From Thermomonas sp. (GTDB taxonomy: Bacteria; Pseudomonadota; Gammaproteobacteria; Xanthomonadales; Xanthomonadaceae), in the NCBI GenBank assembly GCA_020692565.1, contig JAIMKJ010000011.1:1382-58690 (forward strand): a stretch of DNA of 57,309 nucleotides, written 5' to 3'. Made by a program: the position numbers and the translations under genes. This document shows positions 1 to 7,777 of the stretch, piece by piece; within the stretch, counting starts at the first letter, position 1; each line of letters begins with the position of its first letter. The notes beneath the pieces are model-generated. The model had not been told where the DNA came from, searched no databases, and saw only the letters and a program-made list of their open reading frames with translations.

Positions 1-1391
1 ACGGTAGCGGCACCGCCAACTTACGCGTGGACGAGCCTGCCGGCACCGCGAACTTCGATACGAAGTTGAAGTTCAATCCGGACTTCAACCTCAATGCCGA
101 CTGGAACCGCACTGCCGCTGGCGATATCTACGGTGCAGACAGCGCGTTCAAACTCGGCAAAGGCGGTAGCGGAAGCGCAGGCTTCCGGATCGACGAGCCG
201 AACGGCACCTCGATGTTCAACGCCAAGCTGAAGTTCGACGAGAATTTCCGTCTCGATGGCGATTTCACCAATACGAAAGCCGGCAACATCTACGGTGCCG
301 ACACGGCCTTCAAGCTGGGCAAGGATGGTACGGGCACCGCGGCATTTCGCGTCGACGAACCGGCCAACACCGCGTCGGGAAGGACATCGCTGCAGTTCGG
401 TAATGGCGATCTGCTGAATTTCGATCTTGCCAAGACTCCGAACGGCAGCATCTACGGCGCGGACGGCGCATTCGGTATCGGCGCCAACGGCAGAGCAACC
501 GGAAGTTTCCGCATCGATGAGCCGAACCAGAGCTCGACCTACAAACTCGGTACGAGCTTCGACAACGGCAATGCCTTCAATGCGCAGTTGATGTCGGATC
601 GCCTGGGCACCTCGCTTGGACTCGACGGCAAATTCGGGTTCGACAAAGGCGCGGGTTCAGTGATGCTGGACGGCAAGTTCGGCCCCCGCACCGATCTTGG
701 TGCGTCGATCAATTACGCGAATCGGAATCTGGAATACAGCGGTCACGTGCGGGCGAACGACGAATTCGGGCCGTTCAAGGTTTCGGAATTCGGCGCGAAA
801 GTCACGACCAGCGGCAACGAACGCTTCAAATTCAGTGCGGAAGCGGGATATCGGCCAGAGAACAACGAGTATTACGGCAAGGTCGGGTTCACCATCCAGT
901 TGGGGGGCGGTTCCAAACGATCGCGTCCGATCACCCGCGTCGAGACGCCGGAATTCGATCCCGGGCCTGCCATCGACGATGCCGTCTCCAATGATCGCGA
1001 GAAGCAGGCGACGCCGCTGCGTCCCGAAAACAAGGCGCTTTTCGACCAGGCCACGGCCGGCGTCGAAAAACTCAATGCAGATGGCGCAAAACTGCCGGTC
1101 AACGAGACCGCCGCAAGTCTTGCTGTGCTTGCGAAACAGAACGGGATCCAGAACATCGAGTATGTGGCGCTCGGCAACCCGACGTCCGGTGGGCAGCAGA
1201 ATCTATTCATCGGCGATGGCGATCCGTCCAGCCCGTCGGCGCGGAAAGCGTTCATCGACAGGCACGAGGCGGCCAGCGCGCCGATGCAGGACAACCTGCG
1301 GAAAATGGCAGAGAGCCCGACGCAGACGGAGAATCCGCAATCGTCGTTCGATCCGCAAACGGTGACGGCCGCGAAGCGCAGCGCGATGTAA
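1..1391 (+). CDS. Repeat protein with C-terminal XVIPCD-like type IV secretion signal (N-terminus missing)
   Basis: The reading frame is open from the first base, so the gene starts left of the window; a GTG at 27 is only an internal codon. The first ~160 visible residues hold a 54-residue repeat whose IYGAD motif recurs at residues 34, 88 and 142 (counting the GTG at 27 as 1), each preceded by a copy of (F/L)R(I/V)DEP. The composition (Gly, Asn, Asp, Phe alternation) suggests stacked beta strands. From about residue 300 the protein changes: IEYVALGN, then LFIGDGDPSSPSARKAFID, then AASAPMQDNL and a polar Gln/Ser/Thr-rich tail. This order matches my memory of the XVIPCD domain that recruits Xanthomonadales effectors to VirD4 of the bacteria-killing type IV system. 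The toxic activity, if any, would sit in the repeat region or upstream; I do not recognise it. No immunity gene or T4SS gene is visible here. Confidence 0.7.
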   Translation, partial: GSGTANLRVDEPAGTANFDTKLKFNPDFNLNADWNRTAAGDIYGADSAFKLGKGGSGSAGFRIDEPNGTSMFNAKLKFDENFRLDGDFTNTKAGNIYGADTAFKLGKDGTGTAAFRVDEPANTASGRTSLQFGNGDLLNFDLAKTPNGSIYGADGAFGIGANGRATGSFRIDEPNQSSTYKLGTSFDNGNAFNAQLMSDRLGTSLGLDGKFGFDKGAGSVMLDGKFGPRTDLGASINYANRNLEYSGHVRANDEFGPFKVSEFGAKVTTSGNERFKFSAEAGYRPENNEYYGKVGFTIQLGGGSKRSRPITRVETPEFDPGPAIDDAVSNDREKQATPLRPENKALFDQATAGVEKLNADGAKLPVNETAASLAVLAKQNGIQNIEYVALGNPTSGGQQNLFIGDGDPSSPSARKAFIDRHEAASAPMQDNLRKMAESPTQTENPQSSFDPQTVTAAKRSAM

Positions 1392-1453
1392 CGCGGTTTC
1401 AATCCGGCGACTGCACAGGTCGGTCAGAAGGCCGGCCGGTGGAAACGACAACG

Positions 1454-1483
1454 ACAAAGCCCGCTCACATGAGCGGGCTTTGT
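1454..1483 (+). terminator. Rho-independent-type terminator after the XVIPCD repeat gene
   Basis: A perfect 14-bp stem (ACAAAGCCCGCTCA and its complement) closes on a 2-base loop, 62 bases after the stop codon. The right arm ends in a short T run. The stem is symmetric, so it could also stop transcripts from the reverse-strand gene at 1515-1832. Confidence 0.8.
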
Positions 1484-1514
1484 GGCGTCTGCAGAAGCAA
1501 AGCCTGCGAAAGCG

Positions 1515-1832
1515 TCAAGCCAGCAGTTTGCGCACCTTCACCGCGGCGCGGGCGATCAGACCGAAACCGAGTAGCCAGAAGCGCATCGATCGGCGAACCG
1601 GTTCCGCAGCGAAGCGACCTTGACCAGCTTCAACTCGCGAATGGCATCGATCGCCGCCTGCGGCGCGAGCTGTCGATGGTCGGACGTAGGCGCTGACGCC
1701 ATGATCGACGAGTACGGAGCCTGCACGCATCGGGATGCCGTCGGTGTAGACGTAATAGAAGGATAGCTTCGCGCTCGCTCTGCTCTCCGCGAGCGATTGC
1801 AGCGCGCGACTCAGCTCCTGCAGGCTCGCCAT
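1515..1832 (-). CDS. Small hypothetical protein, possibly frame-disrupted
   Basis: The ATG at 1832 follows a good ribosome site (GAGGAAC). The first ~50 residues read like a real protein (helix, then YYVYTDGIPMRAGSVLVDHG). After that the nominal frame turns Arg/Ala-rich, while the +1 frame gives a convincing helix, QAAIDAIRELKLVKVASL. The original frame then recovers a plausible hydrophobic end, RFWLLGFGLIARAAVKV. This pattern suggests two compensating indels or a decayed gene. I do not recognise the family. It lies back to back with the effector gene and could share the terminator at 1454-1483. Confidence 0.42.
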   Translation of the reverse strand: MASLQELSRALQSLAESRASAKLSFYYVYTDGIPMRAGSVLVDHGVSAYVRPSTARAAGGDRCHSRVEAGQGRFAAEPVRRSMRFWLLGFGLIARAAVKVRKLLA

Positions 1833-1959
1833 TGTTCCTCTTTTGCCTGCATTCCGTCAGACAGATGCGGGTCGAGCGACGAACGAAATCTTCCTGACGC
1901 TTAGTGCGCTTGTATGTCGAAAACGCGATGCGTGGCGAGCGATGTCCGGTTTCCGCGAC

Positions 1960-3612
1960 TCAGAGGTTCTGATAATTCGGCCCGGCCCCGCCTTCCGGCG
2001 TCACCCAGTCGATGATCTGATAGGGATCCTTGATGTCGCATGTCTTGCAGTGTACGCAGTTGGCGGCGTTGATCTGCAGTCGTTTGCCGGCGCCGTTGTC
2101 GGAAGTGTGATCGTCGACGATTTCATAGACGCCGGCCGGGCAGAAGCGGGTACAGGGATTGCCGTATTCCTCAGCGCAGGTGGTCACGCAGATCGAGGTG
2201 TCGCGCACCCGCAGATGCACCGGCTGATCTTCGTCGTGTTCGGTCGCCGCGAAATAAACGGACGCGAGCCGGTCGCGCGGCGCCAGCGTGCGGTCCAGGT
2301 AATCGCGCTTCGGTTGTTCGTGCGTGCCCAGCTTGTCGAGCGACGACCAGTCCGCCTTGTTCTTCAGCGTCCAGGGAGACGCGCCGCCGGTCACGGTTTC
2401 CCACGCGGCGTTGAGCATGCCGAACCACAGCCCGCGCTTGAAACCGGGTTTGATGTTGCGGACTTTCCTCAGCTCGGCCATCGCATCGGAGGCGCGCAGT
2501 TTCGCGTCGAAACCTTCCGGCGCCAGCGAAGAGGCGATCAGATGTTCGGCGGCGAGCATGCCGGAGCGGAACGCCTGATGGGTGCCTTTCACCTTCGGCA
2601 CATTGAGCAGTCCGGCGGTGTCGCCGATCAGCAGCGCGCCCGGCATCTCGACTCTGGGCAGCGACTGCCAGCCGCCGGTGACGATCGCGCGCGCGCCCGC
2701 GGACACCAGACTGCCGCCTTCGAGCAGCGGCTTGATCATCGGGTGGTTCTTCCACTGCTGGAAGGCTTCCCACGGTTTGTAGTCCGGATCCTTGTAGTCG
2801 AGGCCGCTGACATAGCCCAGCGCGATCCGGCCTTTGTCGAGGTGATAGAGGAAGCTGCCGCCGTAGGTATGACTGTCGGCCGGCCAGCCGAAACTGTGAA
2901 CGATCTTGCCGGGCGTGACGCGACCTTCCGGCACCTGCCACAGTTCCTTGATGCCGATCGAATAGCCCTGCGGATCGCTGTCGGCGTCCAGCTTGAAGCG
3001 CTGGACGAGGCGTTTGGTCAGATGGCCGCGCGCGCCCTCGGCGAGTACGGTGACTTTGGCGTGGATGTCGATGCCGGCGGTGAAGCCGGGTTTGTGCGAG
3101 CCGTCCTTCGCCACGCCCATGTCGCCGATGCGTACGCCGATGACTTTGCCATCGGCATCATGCAGCGTCTCCGCGGCAGCGAAGCCCGGATAGATCTCGA
3201 CGCCCAGCGCTTCGGCCTGCGGCGCCAGCCAGGCGCACATCGCGCCGAGCGAGACGATCACGTTGCCGTGGTTGTTCATGCCCGGCGGTACCGGCAGCTT
3301 GCGTCCGCCGGTCTTGCTGAGCAGCCAGAATTCGTCTTCGGTGGCCGGCACGCAGATCGGCGGCGGGTTGTCGCGCCAGTTCGGCAGAAGCTTGTCGAGC
3401 GGGCCGGTTTCGATGACCGCGCCGGACAGGATCTGCGCGCCGATCGTCGAGGACTTCTCGATCACGCAGACGCTGATGTCGGGGTTCAGCTGTTTCAGCC
3501 GGATCGCGAAGGCCAGGCCCGCGGGGCCGGCGCCGATGGCGACGACGTCGTATTCCATCACGTCGCGTTCGACATCGGTATGCACGACAGTGGCGTTTGC
3601 GGTGTCGGTCAT
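1960..3612 (-). CDS. Electron transfer flavoprotein-ubiquinone oxidoreductase
   Basis: This inner-membrane flavo-iron-sulfur enzyme passes electrons from reduced ETF (fatty-acid and amino-acid oxidation) to ubiquinone. The 550-residue product is the usual family length. An N-terminal dinucleotide fold carries GAGPAG at residues 27-32. The C-terminus has the ferredoxin-like segment with NAANCVHCKTCDIKDP binding a 4Fe-4S cluster, and ends in GGAGPNYQNL, typical of the family. The frame extends upstream to 3849, but that part is low-complexity and overlaps the divergent alkB. I chose the ATG at 3612 (MTDTANAT), which has a GGAG 12 bases upstream. No etfA or etfB is in the window. Confidence 0.93.
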   Translation of the reverse strand: MTDTANATVVHTDVERDVMEYDVVAIGAGPAGLAFAIRLKQLNPDISVCVIEKSSTIGAQILSGAVIETGPLDKLLPNWRDNPPPICVPATEDEFWLLSKTGGRKLPVPPGMNNHGNVIVSLGAMCAWLAPQAEALGVEIYPGFAAAETLHDADGKVIGVRIGDMGVAKDGSHKPGFTAGIDIHAKVTVLAEGARGHLTKRLVQRFKLDADSDPQGYSIGIKELWQVPEGRVTPGKIVHSFGWPADSHTYGGSFLYHLDKGRIALGYVSGLDYKDPDYKPWEAFQQWKNHPMIKPLLEGGSLVSAGARAIVTGGWQSLPRVEMPGALLIGDTAGLLNVPKVKGTHQAFRSGMLAAEHLIASSLAPEGFDAKLRASDAMAELRKVRNIKPGFKRGLWFGMLNAAWETVTGGASPWTLKNKADWSSLDKLGTHEQPKRDYLDRTLAPRDRLASVYFAATEHDEDQPVHLRVRDTSICVTTCAEEYGNPCTRFCPAGVYEIVDDHTSDNGAGKRLQINAANCVHCKTCDIKDPYQIIDWVTPEGGAGPNYQNL

Positions 3613-3703
3613 GGGGCCTGCTCCAGCGAAGATCATGGGATGTTCCAAGAACTCGGGATTTTCCGGGTTTGCGGTGGCCGGAGCAAATCGGCAGCATGCG
3701 GGG

Positions 3704-4309
3704 ATGCTTTTTTCGAACGGATTGCAGCGTATCGACCTGGCCGGCGCAGAGTTGTGGCTGGACGCTGCGTGGCTGTCTGCCGAGGATGCCGATGCGCTGC
3801 TTCCCGCCCTGCGCGCGCATGTGCCGTGGGAGGTCCACCGTATCCGCATGTTCGGCCGTGAGGTCGATTCGCCGCGATTGAGCTGTTGGATCGGCGATCC
3901 TGATGCGGTTTACACCTATTCGCGGACCCGTTTCGTACCGCGACCGTGGCCGGCGGCACTGCGGGCGGTACGCGAGCGGCTGCGCGAGCAGCTCGTGGTG
4001 GACTTCAACAGCGCGCTCGCCAACCGCTATCGCGACGGCCGCGACCGTATGGGCTGGCACAGCGACGACGAGCCGGAGCTGGGGCCGCAGCCGGTGATCG
4101 CTTCGGTCAGTCTCGGCGCGACCCGGCGCTTCGCCCTGAAGCCGCGTGGGCCGGGTCAGTCGCTGACGCTGGATCTCCCGCACGGGAGTCTGCTGGTGAT
4201 GCGCGGCGATACCCAGGCCCGTTATCGCCATGCCTTGCCCGGCACCGCGCGTCCGGTCGGCGAGCGGATCAATCTGACCTTCCGGCGGGTCCTGCCGACC
4301 GGAGGATGA
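3704..4309 (+). CDS. alkB: AlkB-family Fe(II)/2-oxoglutarate dioxygenase, DNA alkylation repair
   Basis: This enzyme oxidatively demethylates damaged bases in DNA. The 201-residue product shows the whole cofactor set: WHSDDE with iron ligands His119 and Asp121, a third ligand His176 in YRHALP, and Arg188/Arg194 in ERINLTFRR for 2-oxoglutarate. The segment PRLSCWIGD near residues 57-65 followed by YTYS is more like the ALKBH2/ALKBH3 branch than E. coli AlkB. The ATG at 3704 is preceded by GCGGGG; a longer in-frame upstream extension overlaps the divergent ETF-QO gene and was discarded. The two divergent starts are 91 bases apart. Confidence 0.9.
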   Translation: MLFSNGLQRIDLAGAELWLDAAWLSAEDADALLPALRAHVPWEVHRIRMFGREVDSPRLSCWIGDPDAVYTYSRTRFVPRPWPAALRAVRERLREQLVVDFNSALANRYRDGRDRMGWHSDDEPELGPQPVIASVSLGATRRFALKPRGPGQSLTLDLPHGSLLVMRGDTQARYRHALPGTARPVGERINLTFRRVLPTGG

Positions 4310-4388
4310 CGTTTCTCGCAAGTCGTTGATCCGGAAGGGCGGAAACGTGAACGGCTGGTCTTCGGTCCGGTGTCATACGTCTCCAGGC

Positions 4389-4418
4389 TTGTGCGCAAGC
4401 CCCTGAAATCGCTACAAT
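4389..4418 (+). promoter_or_regulatory. Candidate sigma-70 promoter of rpoZ
   Basis: TTGTGC (4389-4394) and TACAAT (4413-4418) are separated by 18 bases and lie 50 bases before the rpoZ start codon. The -10 box is one base from consensus. Confidence 0.6.
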
Positions 4419-4467
4419 CGCCGGTTCACACACACCAGTCGGACGGCCCTTGGCCGCCGGGAGCGCT

Positions 4468-4770
4468 ATGGCCCGCATCACCGTGGAAGATTGTCTGCAA
4501 GTCGTCGACAACCGTTTCGAGCTCGTCATGATGGCCGCGAAACGCGCGCGCCAGCTCGCCAACGGCGTCGAGCCTCAGATCGACAACAGCGAGGCCAACG
4601 ACAAGCCGACCGTGCTCGCGCTGCGCGAAATCGCCGCCCGCCGCATCGACAACACCTATATCGATGCCGTCGAGAAAGCCGAGCGCGAGCGCAAGGAGCG
4701 TGAAGCCCTCGAATGGGCCGCCGCGGAAGTGGTGGCCGACGACGATCTGTCGAAGGGCGACGACCTGTAA
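4468..4770 (+). CDS. rpoZ: RNA polymerase omega subunit
   Basis: Omega assists assembly of the beta-prime subunit and, in proteobacteria, forms part of one ppGpp-binding site on RNA polymerase. The 100-residue product begins MARITVEDC, contains [15 protein letters not shown] and the conserved [12 protein letters not shown] segment, and ends in an acidic tail. The ATG at 4468 is preceded by GGGAG; the frame opens slightly earlier at a GTG/TTG-type codon that lacks a good site. It lies directly upstream of spoT, a common order that puts a ppGpp enzyme beside a ppGpp-binding subunit. A terminator follows, so spoT probably also has its own transcription start. Confidence 0.96.
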   Translation: MARITVEDCLQVVDNRFELVMMAAKRARQLANGVEPQIDNSEANDKPTVLALREIAARRIDNTYIDAVEKAERERKEREALEWAAAEVVADDDLSKGDDL

Positions 4771-4823
4771 CTGCGCGGGAATCGTCATCATCGGGTCCGC
4801 GCGAACGCTGCGGATCCGGATTC

Positions 4824-4853
4824 GGCAAACCCCGCTTCGGCGGGGTTTTGCCG
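4824..4853 (+). terminator. Terminator after rpoZ
   Basis: GGCAAACCCCGC and GCGGGGTTTTGCC pair with one bulged base around a TTCG-type loop, and the right arm carries four T. It lies 53 bases after the rpoZ stop. Confidence 0.75.
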
Positions 4854-4954
4854 TTTGCGGGCGCGTAAAATCCCGACACTGAAACCGCCGCCGCCCGGCT
4901 TCGCGATGCCCGGCGCCCATTCCCACTCCCGGCGTTTCCCCTTAGTCTGGCGGC

Positions 4955-7132
4955 ATGAGTCAACTCGAGCCGATCATCGCCGGCCCCACGCCCGCACCCG
5001 CTGCGGAATTGCCGGATTACGTCTGCGCGCTGCAGGCGGCGGCCGGCTATCTGCCCGAAGATCAGCGTGAGGCGCTGATCCGCGCATGGCGCGTCGGTGC
5101 CGATGCCCATGCCGGTCAGACCCGCAAATCCGGCGAGCCCTACATCACCCATCCGGTGGCCGCCGCAACCGTACTGGCCGAGCAGGGCGTCGATATCGAA
5201 ACCCTGGTCGCGGCGATCCTGCACGACACCATCGAAGACACGCCGCTGACCCGCGACGAGATCGCGGCCGATTTCGGCGTGACCGTCGCCGAACTGGTCG
5301 AGGGCGTCACCAAGCTGGACAAGCTGCAGTTCCAGGATCGCCAGGAAGCCGCCGCGGAAAGTTTCCGCAAGATGATGCTGGCGATGGCGCGCGATCTGCG
5401 CGTGATCCTGATCAAGCTGGCCGACCGCCTGCACAACATGCGCACGCTGGGGGCGCAGAGCGCCGAGGCGCGCACCCGTATCGCCCGCGAGACGCTGGAG
5501 ATCTACGCGCCCATCGCGCAGCGGCTGGGCATGAATCTGATGAAGGCCGAGCTGCAGGATCTGGGCTTCCGCGCGCTGCACCCGTGGCGGCATGCGGTGC
5601 TGGCGCGGCGCATCCGCACCCAGCCGATGGTGCGGCGCGAAGCGCTGGCCAAGATCGAAGCCCAGTTCGCGCAGCGGCTCAGCAAGGAAGGGTTCCAGTT
5701 CCGTCTGGTCGGTCGGGTGAAGTCGCCGTGGAGCATCTATACGAAGATGCGCGCCGAGGGCAAGACCTTTACCCAGATGATGGACATGTTCGGCTTCCGG
5801 TTGATCGTGCCTTCCGTGCCCGAGTGCTATCACGCGCTGGGCGTGGTGCATGCGGTGTTCAAACCGGTTGACGGCCGCTTCCGCGATTTCATCGCGATCC
5901 CCAAGGCCAACGGTTACCAGTCGCTGCATACGGTGCTGTTCGGGCCCTACGGTTCGCCGATCGAAGTGCAGATCCGCACCGAGGAAATGGACCTCATCGC
6001 CGAGCGCGGCATCGCCGCGCACTGGTCCTACAAGCACGGCGGCGAGGCGAGCGGCGCGCAGAACCGCGCGCAATCGTGGGTGGCGAACCTGATCGAATCG
6101 CAGCGCGCGACAGGCTCGTCGCTGGAGTTCCTGGAAAACGTCAAGATCGATCTGTTTCCAGACGAGGTGTATCTGTTCACGCCGAAGGGCGACATCATGG
6201 CGCTGCCGCGCAACGCCACGACCCTCGACTTCGCCTACGGCGTGCATACCGATGTCGGCAACCACGCGGTCGCCGCGCGCGTCGACAAGAAGCTGGTGCC
6301 GCTGCGCACCAAACTCACCAGCGGCCAGAGCGTCGAGGTCATCACCGCCAAATCGGCGGCGCCCAAGCCGCAGTGGCTGGAATTCGTGGTCACCGGCAAG
6401 GCGCGTACCGCGATCCGGCACCAGCTCAAACAGTTGGAACACGAAGATGCGGTGCAGTTGGGGCATCGCATGCTGGACCGCGCGCTGGAGGGGCTGGATA
6501 CCTCGCTCGACCGCATGCCGCCGACCCGGCTGGAAGCGTATCTGGCCGACCATCGCTATCCGCGACTGGAAGCGCTGCTGGCCGACATCGCGCTGGGCAA
6601 CCGCATGCCGACCCAGGTCGCGCAGGTGCTCGCGCACCGGGTGTCGGACAACAGCGACGGGCTGGATCTGTCGATGGGCGCGGCGTTGCACGGCGAGAAA
6701 ATCCTGATCACCGGCGCCGAACGCGGCGTGGTCACGTTCGCGAACTGTTGCATGCCGATTCCCGGCGACGATGTGATGGGTTATCACACCACCGGCCGCG
6801 GCATCGTGGTGCACAGGCTGGATTGCGCCAACGTCGCCGAATACCGCAAGTCGCCGGAGCGCTGGGTCTCGATCGGCTGGGACCGCCAGGTGAGCGGCGA
6901 TTTCCAGGTGATGCTGCGGGTGGAAGTGGAGAACCGGCCCGGGGTGCTCGCGCAGGTCGCGGCAGCCATCGCGCAGGCCGATTCCAATATCGATTCGGTC
7001 GAATACCTGGATCGCGACAAGAACATCTCGGTGATCCGTTTCGGCATCGAAGTCCGCGGCCGGATCCATCTGGCCGATGTGATCCGCCGCGTGCGTCGCC
7101 TCGGCGCGGTGCACGGCGTGCAACGGATGTGA
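4955..7132 (+). CDS. spoT: Bifunctional (p)ppGpp synthetase/hydrolase SpoT
   Basis: This cytosolic stringent-response enzyme hydrolyses (p)ppGpp and has weaker synthetase activity. The 725-residue product has the active HD hydrolase domain: His66 in YITHP, HDTIEDT from His90-Asp91 to Asp95, and Asp157 in KLADRLHNMRT. The synthetase domain follows with DFIAIPKANGYQSLHT, then a TGS domain near residues 400-460, a zinc-finger-like region with CCMPIPGDD around residues 590-600, and a C-terminal ACT domain. The intact HD residues separate it from the RelA at 34308-36500, whose HD domain is degenerate. The start follows GGCGGC. ridA and recG come next, as in related genomes. Confidence 0.96.
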   Translation: MSQLEPIIAGPTPAPAAELPDYVCALQAAAGYLPEDQREALIRAWRVGADAHAGQTRKSGEPYITHPVAAATVLAEQGVDIETLVAAILHDTIEDTPLTRDEIAADFGVTVAELVEGVTKLDKLQFQDRQEAAAESFRKMMLAMARDLRVILIKLADRLHNMRTLGAQSAEARTRIARETLEIYAPIAQRLGMNLMKAELQDLGFRALHPWRHAVLARRIRTQPMVRREALAKIEAQFAQRLSKEGFQFRLVGRVKSPWSIYTKMRAEGKTFTQMMDMFGFRLIVPSVPECYHALGVVHAVFKPVDGRFRDFIAIPKANGYQSLHTVLFGPYGSPIEVQIRTEEMDLIAERGIAAHWSYKHGGEASGAQNRAQSWVANLIESQRATGSSLEFLENVKIDLFPDEVYLFTPKGDIMALPRNATTLDFAYGVHTDVGNHAVAARVDKKLVPLRTKLTSGQSVEVITAKSAAPKPQWLEFVVTGKARTAIRHQLKQLEHEDAVQLGHRMLDRALEGLDTSLDRMPPTRLEAYLADHRYPRLEALLADIALGNRMPTQVAQVLAHRVSDNSDGLDLSMGAALHGEKILITGAERGVVTFANCCMPIPGDDVMGYHTTGRGIVVHRLDCANVAEYRKSPERWVSIGWDRQVSGDFQVMLRVEVENRPGVLAQVAAAIAQADSNIDSVEYLDRDKNISVIRFGIEVRGRIHLADVIRRVRRLGAVHGVQRM

Positions 7133-7348
7133 TGTCAGCGGACGTGATGCATGCCCGCGGTACGCGACCGATCCTGGTGAGATTCGCACTGGATCGATGC
7201 GGCCGATATCTCCACGGCAAGCGATGACCGCATCCCGCCGCCGGCGCTACACTAGATCTATCTGCTGTCCGACACGTTCGCGCACCTTAGCCTTTCGGTC
7301 TGCTGTCGCGTCGGTCCCGCCGCCCCCGATTCCGAACGAGCGAAGCCC

Positions 7349-7732
7349 ATGCCCCGCGAACCGATCCATTCCCACGACGCTCCCGCCGCCATCGGCCCGT
7401 ATTCGCAGGCCACGCGTGCCGGCGGCATGGTGTTCCTGTCCGGCCAGATTCCGCTGGACCCGCGCTCCGGCCTGATCGTCGAGGGCGACATCTCCGAGCA
7501 GGCGCGCCAGGCGTTCGCGAATCTGCGCGCGGTCTGCGAAGCCGCGGGCGGTTCGTTCGACGATATCGTGCGCGTCGGCCTGTACCTGACCGATCTGAGT
7601 GAGTTTTCTGCGGTCAACGCGGCGATGGAAGCGGTGTTCGACGCGCCGTATCCCGCGCGCTCCACCATCGAAGTGTCGGCGCTGCCGCGCGGCGCGAAAT
7701 TCGAGGTCGACGCGATCATGGTGCTGCGCTGA
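7349..7732 (+). CDS. ridA: RidA-family enamine/imine deaminase
   Basis: RidA hydrolyses reactive enamines/imines such as 2-aminoacrylate released by PLP enzymes. The 127-residue product has the full family signature: AIGPYSQA near residues 14-21, FLSGQIPLDP, and YPARSTIEVSALPRGAKFEVDA, where Arg104 is the substrate carboxylate anchor and Glu119 a conserved acid. It lies in the spoT-ridA-recG series, 216 bases after spoT. That gap holds a TACACT -10-like box near 7248 but no convincing -35. recG follows after 45 bases and is probably co-transcribed. Confidence 0.95.
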   Translation: MPREPIHSHDAPAAIGPYSQATRAGGMVFLSGQIPLDPRSGLIVEGDISEQARQAFANLRAVCEAAGGSFDDIVRVGLYLTDLSEFSAVNAAMEAVFDAPYPARSTIEVSALPRGAKFEVDAIMVLR

Positions 7733-7777
7733 CCCTGCATCGCAGAGCCGTGCTCGGCTGAACCTGCGTCGACACGC

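Noticed and set aside
3613..3849. Longer N-terminus for the ETF-QO gene
   Set aside because: The extra ~79 residues are low-complexity, overlap the start of alkB on the other strand, and a good ribosome site precedes the ATG at 3612.
1843..3861. A 672-residue plus-strand open frame
   Set aside because: It is the shadow of the ETF-QO gene, whose flavin and iron-sulfur motifs are clear.
4526..7189. An 887-residue reverse-strand open frame over rpoZ/spoT
   Set aside because: It is His/Arg/Asp-rich shadow sequence opposite a strongly conserved spoT gene, a common effect in high-GC DNA.
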